Source of the DNA: Selaginella moellendorffii
Lineage: Eukaryota; Streptophyta; Lycopodiopsida; Selaginellales; Selaginellaceae
Assembly: GCF_000143415.4 (NCBI RefSeq)
Contig: NW_003314263.1
Coordinates: 3,606,451 to 3,670,450, forward strand
Direction: 5' to 3'
DNA: 64,000 bases
The stretch's first letter is position 1. Each line of letters starts with the position of its first letter. Below the pieces are notes generated by a model, which was given only the letters and a program-made list of their open reading frames with translations, did no database searches and had not been told where the DNA came from. Positions 1 to 11,041 of the stretch are shown in pieces. A program made the translations under genes and the position numbers.

Positions 1-950
1 CCCGGAGCGACTTGGAACAGTCCTGGAGCAACCAGCATACCAATGCCAGGACCAGCACGCAAAACGGAGCCAAACGGAGTTTGGCGCTATTTCGGCATAC
101 CGGTGGCCTAACGTGAGGATATGGGTACTCCACCAACTAGCATGGAATGGAACTTGGGCTTAGACCCAAGCCGGACGCAGAACAAGGACAGGCACGCAAG
201 CGGGAGCTAGACTATGCCTCAGGTTGGTCGGCCATGCCCGACCTACCCACTATCCCTACTATACATTTGGAACCCCCCATAGCCCCCCCCCCTTGAGGAA
301 CACACGCTTTGGGCTTTCACCCCAAGCCTCCCTTAGTATCAGGAGTTAGTCTCTGGGACAAGCTTGAAACTTACTAAATATGGAATGTCCCTAGATTGTG
401 AATTTGGACACGGGACGAACACCATTGTGTTCAGGCCGATCTCTACATTCCGTAGATATGCCAAATGAGCAAATCTGGACACTTTCCATAAATAGCATTT
501 GGGACCAAAATGAGACTAACACAAAGGGCATGATAGCGAGGGTGTTTGGCAGACACGGTAAGCTATCATGTAGCGATATTGAGGGACCAATCTCAATATC
601 GCGGGGGTTCCTAACACTAGCAAGTGCAAGCCAACATCATGAGTTTCTCATCACCGTGTCAAGTCTGCTTGACTAAATGACAACTTAGGATTTCCTTCCT
701 TAGTGCCCTTCCGGTCTAAGTGCACATGTGATGACCAGTTTCTCAACTAGCTTAGGTGGAAACTGATAACGGGTCCAGCAATACCGACCTCCTGCCATCG
801 TGGCAGTAAGGTAAGAGTGTCCGTAAGGACTAGCCGATAGGTAACTTTCGATACCCGAAGTCACATGCGCGACAGTGGGACAACAATAGCACTACAACTC
901 CCATCATTATCCACCTGTAAAGTACAAAATGGATGACTTAGTATTAGTTC
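1..950 (+). repeat. LTR-retroelement-derived repeat, family R (copy 1)
   Basis: This stretch recurs inverted at about 11042-12000 and directly at about 14390-15200, with the same order of landmarks (the block of C's near 290, the run 'ctttgggctttcaccccaag', the region around 470-520). It has no convincing coding capacity. This copy is clearly GC-richer than the other two, which differ from it mainly by C-to-T and G-to-A changes, so it is the youngest or least methylated copy. Its end (about 945) abuts the intron before the first visible exon of the coiled-coil gene. It may therefore sit inside a long intron or truncate that gene. Family R probably represents part of a long LTR of a Ty3/gypsy element, judged from its neighbours further right. 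Confidence 0.7.
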
Positions 951-1074
951 GTTTTCCCATGTGGTTTATCTAAGGGGCTCTTGAGCTCCAAACAACACTA
1001 GAAACAATTAGCCATCTTTTAGATGTGTGTAAGATTCTTTTATTGCTCTCATTTTGCTAAATGCTTGCTTTCAG

Positions 1075-4000
1075 GAGCTTGAAGAAGCAAAGCGTTTGCA
1101 CGAAAAAGAGGTAAGGTTGCTAAGTGCGAACGACAACTTCATGCTGGTCTTTGTTTGATTTTCACCAGCCAGATTGAAAAGGAACGGATTGAAAGAAAGA
1201 GCGAGATAGGCTCTTTTGCAAAAGCACTAGGCTGAACTTCAGGCCCGGGTTGAACGTCAAGAGGAAGAGCAAATGAAGCAAGAGGCTTCACACAAAGACC
1301 TGATGGATGTGAGAGCTTAATCACATGTTTTGGTCAATATTATGTTCGGTTTGATTATTTTCTCAGCAACTTCGAGCTTATTACAAAGATGAGATCAGTC
1401 GGCTGAAGGTAAGCTAGTCAGTTGATTCGATTTGTAAACTTTTATACTTTTGCAGGTAGAGAACAAAGAGAAGGTGTCTACACTTCAACAAAAATATGAT
1501 GCATTGCAATACGACTTGACTACCAACGTAAGATTTTAATGATCTGGTCCAGTTTCACCTATCAATGGTTCTTTTCTTTTCTTTTTTTTCAGAAACTAGC
1601 CATTCAGAACAGGCTGACTGTTGTTTACAAGGAAAGGGAAGCTCTAGCAAAAGAGACGGCCATGCTGAAAGGAAGCCTCAGAGAGGCCAATTCCTTGATT
1701 GAGAACGCTCATGCGGAGCATCTCCAGGTGGTTTGCTTATTCTCTTGCTTTGGTTTCCTACTTTATCGTTCTTACGCTCTTGTATGATCTTGCCACGTAA
1801 AGGATTGCAGACGAGGTCTAGTTTGGAAGACGACATCCAAGTCCTGAAGGAAGACAACAGGCATTTGGTGCTACTCGTTTTGACTTCCTAATTATTTACA
1901 TTTACAATTGCTTCATGTTGATCACCATATCAGGAGGAGCAATTGAAAGGTGCCCTCGCAGATATGTACAAGTTGTCCGAGCATGCAGAGTAAACTCCTG
2001 GCTCTGTTTGTCCGGTATAATTTTTTTCTTTCTTCCGAGTGGCCTTCCACAGTGTTGAGAAGAATGCATCTGCGACAAGCTTGGCTGAACTGGTAGTACT
2101 TCGTTTTTCTAATTTTCGATAAATCTTGTTTTGTTTTGGCACGATCCAAAGATTAAAGTACGAGTTAGATAAGATGACTAGCAGCAGTAAGAAGAAAGAG
2201 GACATTATCAGTAATGATAACTGCAAGGTTGGGGATTGCATGGGTTTTATGTTGAAGAAAAATTTTAACTAACGTTGATTTTTTCAGATTGAACAACTGC
2301 ATTCATCCTTAACAAAGACCCAGAGAGAGCTGGACGTTGCATTGGCAGAGGTTTGCTGAAAGTGTTTAAGTTGTTATGGACTTTGTCTCAACAGCTCGAG
2401 AAAGAACGATATAACATAGCAGTTAAGGACGACGAGATTCAAGAGCTAGATTCTATGAAGAGAGGAATTGGTGAAGAAGCGTCCCAGCTGCGTTCAAGCC
2501 TTTCAGAAGTATAATCAAAAGTCCAAACTTTCTTATTTGCTTCCTGTGTTTTAGAAAGAAGACTATATTCAACGGCTGGAGGTCAAGCTTAAAATTCGCA
2601 TGGCCGAACATGAGTTAAAACTGAAAAACATGGAGGAAGACTTTTCGCGAACGGTAGTACTTTTCTTCTTTCTTGTTTATTTATATTACTGCTCCTTCTT
2701 GTGTTCTACAGAGAGAACTTCAGCGAGAGAAGCACCGGAAAGAAGTCAAGGGATTGCAGTCTAAGCTGAAGGAGCAACAACTGAAACACCTGACTCATTT
2801 AAATATTTATCAGAAAAGGGTAAGCAAATGAAACATATGTTTTGATATCAATTGTAGTGTCGTATGTGAAAGGTTGATCACCTCGAGACTGAAATTGAGA
2901 CGCTGAAAGTACATGGTGAGCATGAGCTTAAGTCTCTAAAATCCCAAGTAACAGATCATGAAGACAATTTTAAACTGGTACACTGAAACTGGTCGACGAT
3001 TAGAGCTTTATGTTCTGATGTGAAGGTGTGCTTGAATTTCGAACGAAAACTTCAAGAGTCTCAACGAAAGGGTACACAGCTGGAAGAGTCACTGGAGTTG
3101 CTGGCTCAAGAGGTAAGAAGATTGTCTCGTGTTTATTTGATCTGAATCAGCTGGTAGTTTTCAGCTTCGTTCGAGAGAGAGGCAAAAGGTTGCTGACATC
3201 GAATCATTAAACCGAGAACTTGAGGATGCGAAACTTGCGGAGAAGAATGCTGAAGCGGCAGCTTTGCAAAGCTATTTGGCCAAGCTTGAACAGTAAACGA
3301 AAGACAAGGACGCGTTCATAATCGTAGTTGTGATCACTGTAGGAAGGAGAAGGAATTCCATCAGAACGTGGAAGACGAACATGAAAGAGCTGAATGCGCG
3401 ATTCAAAAGTTGAACGAGATGCATGCTATCGCTATAGAAGTTGCTCTCCATAACCACCAGGTTGGTCCTGTGTTTTTTCTTCTTTGCTTGTTTAGTAATT
3501 GTGCAAATTCTGCAGATGGAGCGTGACGCTCTTAAAAACGCGTTTGAGGAAACTAAGGTAAATCATTTTCAATTTATACTCGAGAAACACTTAATCTGCA
3601 TGACAGGCACAAGAAATTCGAGTGGCAGCTGAGAAATATCAGAAACAAATAGAGAAGACTGAGGCTGAGTTTGAAGAGGAGCGCAGAAGGTTCAGGCGTG
3701 AACAGGATGAAACACGAGTTTTAGTTGTTCAGCAACAAAATGCTTTAGTAATGGCTCATCAGCACGCTCTTGAGGTATTTCCTGTTGCTTTTCAGAATTT
3801 CCTTGTATGTAACGCATTGGAAAAACACAGGCTCAAATGAAAAAGGCAGAGGTTGAGGTGACTCAACTCAAAGAAACTCATGCGAGGGAGATGGCTATTG
3901 CTGTGTCTCGGTCCACTGAAAAGGTAGTCTTGGAATCTCTGACCTTGCATGAAGACCACAAGAAGCGGCTAGAACGTCTTTCTGAAGTCCATAGATCAGA

Positions 4001-5099
4001 GACGCAAAAACTGAACGAGATCCACGCAAAGGAAACAGAGAAGGTTGGCTTGCTCTTATTTATATTGTCTTCTTTCTAACTCCTCCAGGCAGACTAAATC
4101 CCATAACTCTCACTTGATGCACCATATCACCGAGCTGGAAAACATGATCACTCTTAAGGTTCGCCTCATCACCATCAGTTGAAAGGGCATTTAGTCTCTC
4201 ACTTTTGATTCTTACAGGAGAAAAAACTGAAAGATTTAAGCGATAACAGCCGTGAGATTGAAATAAAGAGCGAATCTGCTTTGAAGGAGTTGAGGCTCAG
4301 CCATGAGAAAGCGTAAGCTTTAATATAGTCAAGCCGCACGTATTCCTTTCTTTGTACTGCCAGCTTCAACTTTCAGCGGTGCAAGTTTTCCAAGGACAAA
4401 AAAGCTATGGCAAAGCAACTGGAAAAGAAATACCGGACCGAGCTAGACGCCTGCAACACGTTTCATGCACAGCAATACCAAAATCTCCAACAAGATCTCA
4501 ACCGTAGCAAGGTAGCTTGTTTCCCTTTTACATTCTTCTGTATCAATCTTGGAATCGCCAGCTTGTGATGAGGCAAAAGCAAGCAGAAATGACAGAGCTA
4601 CAGCAACAGTTTGTGAAGCTGAAGGTAACGTCTCTTTGTGTCCTGTTGACAAGATTTTTACTTTGCCTTTTCCAGAGCCGATTTGATAACCAAGAGTCAA
4701 AACCAGAAGATGTGGAGAGAATTACATACTTGGAGCAGCTGTACGTGAAGCTTCAAGAGTCGTGCGAAGCTAAAGATCTGGCGTACCAAAGACTTCACGG
4801 TACGTTTTTTTCTTTGTCACTTCTTTAGACGCATTGGCTGATCGCTTACGCGCAGGTGAGTCGAAACAAATCAAGATGGAAATGCTAAACCGAGAAGAAA
4901 ACTACAACAAAATCTCCAGGAGCTCCCCAGTGGTCCAGCCGGTAAACTTACCTTACGTTTAGACTCCTCGCTTTTGGTTCGATTCTTTTGTCCCTCTATG
5001 TTATGCTAGACATCGATTGAATTGAAGCCAAGGAGCCCATCGCGATCGGCACAAGGCTCACGCTCAGCATCTCGTCAAGGCAACTGTGTAGAAATCTAG
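1075..5099 (+). CDS. FAM184-like long coiled-coil protein (5' partial, about 27 exons)
   Basis: Exons of 36-213 bp separated by ~45-75 bp introns can be followed in phase from 1075-1110 through 1173-1308, 1367-1408, 1456-1527, 1593-1727, 1811-1867, 1934-1989, 2053-2092, 2159-2227, 2288-2350, 2395-2508, 2555-2653, 2712-2819, 2873-2977, 3026-3112, 3165-3292, 3343-3460, 3516-3557, 3607-3774, 3831-4043, 4093-4158, 4218-4312, 4364-4511, 4562-4624, 4676-4799 and 4856-4941 to 5010-5099 (TAG). The ~850 residues are nearly all Glu/Lys/Leu-rich coiled coil. The C-terminal part, with 'LNREENYNKIS' followed by a short basic-Ser tail, resembles the conserved end of FAM184 proteins, which are known from ciliated organisms; a role in sperm flagella is only inference. 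The N-terminus lies outside the window. One anomaly: exon 2 needs an extra G near 1230 to be skipped (or the exon to start at 1231). The generic coiled-coil composition makes the family name tentative. Confidence 0.6.
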
Positions 5100-5378
5100 A
5101 TCATTCTAAGGCCACCCGGTATAATTAAAGCCAGACGTCAGCATTGTTTTCTTCCCATGATCGATGTCAACTTGTAAAAGTTCGCATATTCTTTGATAAG
5201 CATGGTGAAACCGCCCCAAACTCTGCTGACCGCTGTTGACTCGCATAATTAAAGAAGACGAGCGACTAGCGAGTTAACCGGCGTAACATTGCCATTTACG
5301 CTAGGAGTTAATCCAAGTGAATTTGCTAGCGTGCATCAGAATGCTTCGATGTAGAAGCTTTCTTGCCTTTCGGGCTTG

Positions 5379-5385
5379 TATAAAA
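5379..5385 (+). promoter_or_regulatory. TATA box of the ankyrin/PGG gene
   Basis: TATAAAA lies 190 bp upstream of the ATG at 5574. No ATG occurs between the expected transcription start (about 5410) and 5574, so 5574 is the first available start codon. This supports that start over any longer upstream reading. Confidence 0.55.
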
Positions 5386-5573
5386 TCGCATTGTGGCTGG
5401 ACCTAAATCTCCGAAGATTGGGAGGAGCAGTGGGCGACGCTAGGCATCGCTCATTCCGAGTGTGGTGGGAACTTGTGAAGGATTGGTGCTTACTGAATTT
5501 GGTGCTGGCGGTTGGCGACCCTAGCGTCGCTCTTGTGGAGGCTGTGGAGCGATACAAAGTCAGCTCGGCTAAG

Positions 5574-8500
5574 ATGACAACAATGAATGTGGATATCGCT
5601 GAATTTGCTGGTGGTATGTATGTGCCTCATAAGAATTAAATGGCTTAACGTTTGGTGTGCAGAAGAACAATCCAAGAAACTAACAAACATAATGAGTAGC
5701 TTGCAATCCACACTTTCCAGAATGGAGGGAGCCAAGCAAGATCTAGATTTCGATGGTATCTCGTCTCTCGAGCTCTTGATCTCTTCTTACAAGTGTATAC
5801 TTAGCTTTGAAGTGCCTCATTTTGTGCAGAACCATTTGAAGCGCTCCTTGGTAATCCGGGTGACCCCGGCTGCGAGGATAAAGTAAAGAACATGATAGAA
5901 AATGGCTGGGATATCCACAATCTCGTTGATGACCATGGTGCCACCACTGCACTCCATTTGGCAAGCAGGAGAGGGAATCTCAGACTGGTCAAGGCTTTAC
6001 TTCCCAGAAGCATCAGAGACATCCTCAAAAAGGATGGGCTTGGCAACACTGCACTTCATGCAGCTGTTATTAGCAACGTTGCGGGGGTTGTTGGGGTATT
6101 GCTTGAACAAATCAAGAAGAAGAAGCTAAAAGCTGTGGGCTTGTGCAATAACAAAGGAGAAACACCCTTGCACATAGCAGCTACATTCGTGGATGGAACA
6201 AATGTTGCCCGTTTGCTAACTTTACTTCCGACGAGCATTGATGACATCGTGAGGCCTGATAACAATGGGAATACACCACTTCATGTAGCTGCCTTTTGGT
6301 GCTACGATGGCACGTTCAACTATATGATTAAACGGCTAGGAGCCAACTTTGACGCCGATCAGTATGTCAACAACGATGGCAACACGCCTCTTCACGTGGC
6401 TATGACAGAAGGATGTGGCAATATGTGTCTTTTGTTGATAAAACTGGGTGCTAATCTTCACAAACTCAACAAAGCTGGCTTTTCACCACTGATGCTGTTG
6501 ACAAAGGTGCGTCAGCCTCTCCAGGTGAGAATCATGAGGAAAGTCCTCAAGAGAATACTGTCAACCGACCCAGCAGGTATTTCTGAAGAGCTTATGCAAT
6601 TGCTGACAGTTCCCGAGGTTGGGCATCTTTTAGTCTTGCATGGCTGCCTTTGTATTGGGAAACTGGACCTGGTGAAGCCTCTATTTAGGCACTTTGACGT
6701 CGAGCATAATCGTCTTGCCCAGCTACTGGTTGAGAAGGACAGCAGGTTTACAGGGGAGACCTCTTTGCATGTAGCAGCTTATGGACAGGATGTTGCGGTT
6801 CTGAACATGGTGGTGGAGAAACTGCAGGAAGGTGAGGACCCTTGGGACGTAGACTGCACTAACAACATGGGGCAGACACCTTTGCACATTGCATTTGCAG
6901 GAGGCAACACTAAAATGGTTGAGCGTTTGCTCGAGCTTAAAGCTGATATAAGCAAGACTGACAACATGGGCACTGGCATGTTGCACTTTGCTTGTAGAGG
7001 TAAAGGTAGGAAGGTTGAGGTTCTTGAGCTCTTGGAGGAGAAGCTAGGGGAGAAGCTGGAAATCAGCAAGGCAACAAAGACTGGCTTGACCCCGCTGCAT
7101 TATGCAGCTTGGAATGATAAAGAGGAAGCAGGGAAATGGTTGATAGACAGGAATGCTGATTTGACTGCTGAGGATTCCATTGAAGGACTTATGCCATGGC
7201 ATTGGGCTGTCATTGGAGGATCTGAAAAGTATACTTGGCTTGTCGACTCTCACTTGGAAAGAAGCGTAAGATTGTTTAATGGGAATGTGGACTTTGAAAG
7301 GTGGCAACGGGTGTTTCATTTAATTGAAGCCCATCGCTCACATGAGCCGGATTTGGTGTGTTGGAAAGTATTAAACCGTATTCAGGCGCAGCACAGGAAA
7401 CTTGAGCCTGGATTATTGGCTTGCATTGCCGCTTTGGGAGATAGTGACACAAATGAAAAGCTTGCATCACTTCTCATTAAATTCTCATCGGACGAGCAGG
7501 CGAAGGATTACATTTTAAAAATAGTCAAGGAATCACGAATATTGGAATGGGCCGCATTCTATGCCAAGAACACAACAAGGGGAAGAACACGAGCGAGCGA
7601 TGTAGAGCCAATGTTCAGGGCCTTGCAGATCTTAAGCCAACTAGATCGTCGTGGCAAAGAGCAACTAAATAGATATGCTTCTAGCAGCCAGTTTTTGGTG
7701 GATGCTTTCAAGATTGGTTTCCTTAGTGAAGATGTGTGGAAATCCGGGCTTGCCACGAGCCTAGCTACAGCAAGCAGTCGATGGGGGCTTGGCGATCTGA
7801 TCAAGTCAGTCCTGCTGCCAAGTGCTCGTTGGTCTGACCAGGAATCAAACGAGAATCTAAACAAGGTCCACAGAAGTAGTCATTTGGTCCACATGAGCAT
7901 CTCTAACTTGGTGGAGGACATCCCTCTGGCTTACTGGTTTACAAGGATGAAAGAGAAAAGCACAGCAGAAAGTACTGACAGTGGAAGATCGAACCAAGAG
8001 GAGAACAAGAGCAAAGCTCTTGTAAAGAAAGTTGAAGATCTTTTAGAAAGCAGGAAGATTGGAGGGATGCTGGAGTACCCAAATGACAAGGGGGTTCACA
8101 CAGGCAGGACTGCCTTGCATTGGTCCACCATCTTTGAGGAGACCTCTACCACCCTCTCTATCCTTCATACAAGGAATTGTAGAGTTGACATATTTGACAA
8201 CTTTGGAAAGGCACCATATTGGTATGCACCAAAATCCTGGAAAAACAGCTTCCTTCTCAACAGCCTGAAGTGGGAACAGTACCTGGACAACTTGCACAAG
8301 GACCGGGAACTGTTTGTAGATGCCCTCAATGCCATATTGGTGGGGGCAGCTCTGATTGCAGGTGTGACATACGCTGGATCCTTGAGCCCACCTCTGCAAT
8401 ACTCCCTGAAGCTCATGAAGCACGGCCAGCAGGAGGATGACCTCAAGTATGTGGCCATCAACTATCCAGGAGTGAAAGCATTCTGGATCTTCAACAGCCT

Positions 8501-9131
8501 CTCCTTCTTCTTTGCGATGGCAAGCGCACTGGCTGGAGTTGCAGGCATCCTCCCACTGCCCCAGGTGTTTGACTTGGGTGTGATTGACAGGCTGAGGTGG
8601 ACACTGCTCCTCGCGGCAAGCCTGCTGGTTGGCTCGATTTGCTTTGTTCTTGTGGCGTTTGCATGTGCAGGCTTTTCAGTCTTGCCACCTTTGGTCCACT
8701 ACAACTTTGTTATGATAGCCACATCGGTGCCAGGGGAATTGCTGTGCATGCTGATGACTTTTCTGTTTATCAAGGCGCTCTCCCCGCTTCTGTCCTGGAC
8801 CTACACATGGTATACTGATGCCCGTGGTCTGAAAGCCCCGAAACAGCAGGTTAGAGTGGAGGAAACTGCCGTGGATGTTGACATTGAGGACCAGAATGAC
8901 GGCAAGATCTTGACGTGGGTGCTAGAGCCAAGTAAACAACCGGTTTACTCTGGTGTGAGCTACCGGAAGATTCGTACTCTGTGGATGGATGGTTTGGAGT
9001 TGTCCAAGAAGTACCTAAGACATTCGCTTGATCTTAATAGTTGGGAAGCAATTAAAGAGTACCTAAGTTGTCTTGTCAATTTGTTCGCTCTTGCGCCTTC
9101 ATCCTTCTCTGTTGCTTTTGACCACATTTGA
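5574..9131 (+). CDS. Ankyrin-repeat protein with C-terminal PGG-type membrane domain
   Basis: Three exons (5574-5613, 5663-5755, 5830-9131) join in phase to give 1144 residues. After a short N-terminal helix, about ten ankyrin repeats run from roughly residue 75 to 480, with the usual 'G.TALHLA', 'GNTPLHVA', 'GETPLHIA' cores. A long helical middle follows. The C-terminal quarter has a PGG-like start ('ALNAILVGAALIAGVTYAG', near residue 875) and four hydrophobic spans up to about residue 1030, then a hydrophilic tail. Proteins of this layout (the ACD6/ITN1 family of plants) sit in the plasma membrane or endomembranes and act in defence or salt/ROS signalling; which role applies here cannot be told. 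It is larger than typical family members (500-700 aa) because of the middle region. The start was chosen as the first ATG after the TATA box. The 3' end overlaps a possible minus-strand gene. Confidence 0.85.
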
Positions 9132-9168
9132 TCTCAAGAGTACCTGATTTGCTTCGTCAACTGTTTGA

Positions 9169-9356
9169 TCACAGCTCTTGATTAAACCTGAGCTCGTGGA
9201 TTCTGTCACAAGAGGCAATGTGTTATTGACAATAACAAACAACTTACCGTCGCTGGATGTGATCCCATGCTTTGAGAATACATAAAGGTAGTCCTCGTCT
9301 CTCGAGCTCAAGTGTAACTGCTCTGGCTTGGGCTTCATCAGTTCCAAGTAGCACCA
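9169..9356 (-). CDS. 3' end of an unidentified minus-strand gene, cut by the assembly gap
   Basis: On the minus strand an open exon (9356-9248) ends at a good donor (GTAAGT). A 45-bp intron with a CAG acceptor leads to a second exon starting at 9202, which closes with TGA at 9169-9171. One frame reads a helix-like peptide containing 'LGTDEAQARAVTLELERRG', then 'LKAWDHIQRR' up to the splice. A second frame is also open, so the frame is uncertain. Intron size and base composition match the genes around it. The rest is lost in the N run. I do not recognise the protein. The gene would converge on the ankyrin gene 38 bp away. Confidence 0.35.
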
Positions 9357-9456
9357 NNNNNNNNNNNNNNNNNNNNNNNNNNNNNNNNNNNNNNNNNNNN
9401 NNNNNNNNNNNNNNNNNNNNNNNNNNNNNNNNNNNNNNNNNNNNNNNNNNNNNNNN
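9357..9456. other. Assembly gap of exactly 100 N
   Basis: One hundred Ns, the conventional placeholder for a gap of unknown length. Sequence to the left is genic and of normal GC. Sequence to the right is AT-rich repeat, so the scaffold join here is worth caution. Confidence 0.99.
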
Positions 9457-10560
9457 TCAAAGGTTTACTTTATAATAACCATCCCCAAAGTTAATGGAAT
9501 TTTCTTTTGTTCATTTTTTTTTGTTATTCCAATTGGTGAATTTGTAAGTGTTTTTTTCTTCTTGTATGATTCATCTGTGTAGATGGTGAAATATGCATAT
9601 GAATATTCTATAAAATCTTATCTGGCTCATAATCATGTGTGAAATAGAAGTGCAAGTGTGAAAATTATAAACCTTATAGCCTCTGATATGCTTATGATAC
9701 CCAATGAATACCCTGGATTTGGACTACTTTACAACCAAAACTCAAAAGTGACTAGGAGAAGAAAAATAACCCATCCAAATCTCATAAGGCATATCATGTG
9801 ATCCTAAGAAAAATGTAGAAATACGAGTCAAAGTGTAAATGACAATGGCTATAACTTATGACCAAAGCAAAAATGGCATAGATGCTTGTAAAAGGATTGA
9901 AAGAACCATGTTAAGAATGGTTTGGTTATACATTTGGAAATCCTATTTTATTGAGACATATGATGAACTAATGACAAAAAATCACCACTATTATTAGAAT
10001 AAAAAAATTTAATAAAAAAAATCCAGTTTGTTTCCCCATAATAAAGGTCTGCTAGGAGTGCTTTACTCCTAGCAGAGAAAGTAAATTAAAAATTGTGAGG
10101 TCCAATTGTATGGTTATGATATTGTATACTAGTAATTGCATAATGCGATTTTAATAGCTATTAAATTGGTTTCAATCCAGACCACTTGCTCCTGTATATA
10201 AAGTAAAGTTTTTAGGCTAATTAATATGTATATTTTATATTCTATTTCTATATTCTATACACTCATATTGATGGAGATATCTTTGATTGTTTTTTAGAAG
10301 TGCTTAGATTTGGGATTAAAGTTTAGATTTAGTTTTTGCATTGTCTAAATCTCACTTTCCTTGTAACTTTTTCAAATTCTTCTCTTTTGCTTTTTTTCTT
10401 TTTGTTCATTTTCATAGTAGAGTAATAACCTCTTCTTTCTTTGACTTTAGAGCAATAGTTAGTGCAATTGATGGTGGCATTTATAGTGTGTGGTACAACA
10501 CCTCTTACTCTTATTGCTAACCTTTTGTAAACAATCAAAAAGAATAATTCAAAAGATAAT
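9457..10560. repeat. AT-rich decayed repeat including an LTR promoter-like fragment
   Basis: No gene is seen. The part at about 10090-10330, with 'gattttaatagctatta' and 'gtatataaagtaaag...ggctaattaatatg', recurs at about 17870-18005, where it precedes a primer-binding site. It is therefore a fragment of the U3/R part of an LTR. A minus-strand 90-aa reading frame at 10329-10601 has low-complexity composition and no family resemblance and is not called. Confidence 0.5.
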
Positions 10561-11041
10561 CTATAAAGATTTAGATATAGAAGGAAAGGGCTTATAAGCA
10601 AGAGTGTATATATTTTTCTAATTGGTTAAGGGTTTTGGGATACTTGGGGTTAAACATTTTTAGTACTGGGTTATATGATTTTTTGGGAAGTTTAAATTTA
10701 GAAGTTTACATTTAGTATTAGAATGGTCTTAAGTTTGACTCTATTGGTTGGTTAAGTGAATCACTATATGTTAAGATTGATATCTTAAGTATGATTTTAC
10801 TAGTTTGTTAAGGGAATCATACCACATGTTGAGATTAATATTTAGTGATCCAATTTGGTAGTTAGGAACCTAAGAAGAATCACACTATATGTTAAGATTG
10901 ATATTTGGTGGCTCAATTTGGTCTGATTGAGCTTAACTGAGGGGTAAAGTATTAAGAGAGTGAAGCTTCCATTCACGATAGCATGAATTTTTAGGGAAGT
11001 ATGGTGGATTGTAAGTAATTAAAAAGAATGACTTAAGAAGC
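10560..11041 (+). mobile_element. Decayed TRIM-like element, copy T1
   Basis: An LTR ending TTACA at 10710 is followed by a degraded primer-binding site ('tttagtatta', compare the family's TTTGGTATCA), a ~300-bp non-coding interior with two internal direct repeats ('aatcac..tatatgttaagattgatat'), and the start of a second LTR (TGTAAGTAATT at 11010). The second LTR is cut off at about 11041 by the inverted family-R segment. It is the same family as the better-preserved copy at 12001-12588. It has no coding sequence, as expected for terminal-repeat retrotransposons in miniature. Confidence 0.55.

Noticed and set aside
398-676. 92-codon frame in the first repeat
   Set aside because: The same region in the other two copies of the repeat is not open, and no retroelement domain is visible. 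The interval is non-coding LTR sequence.
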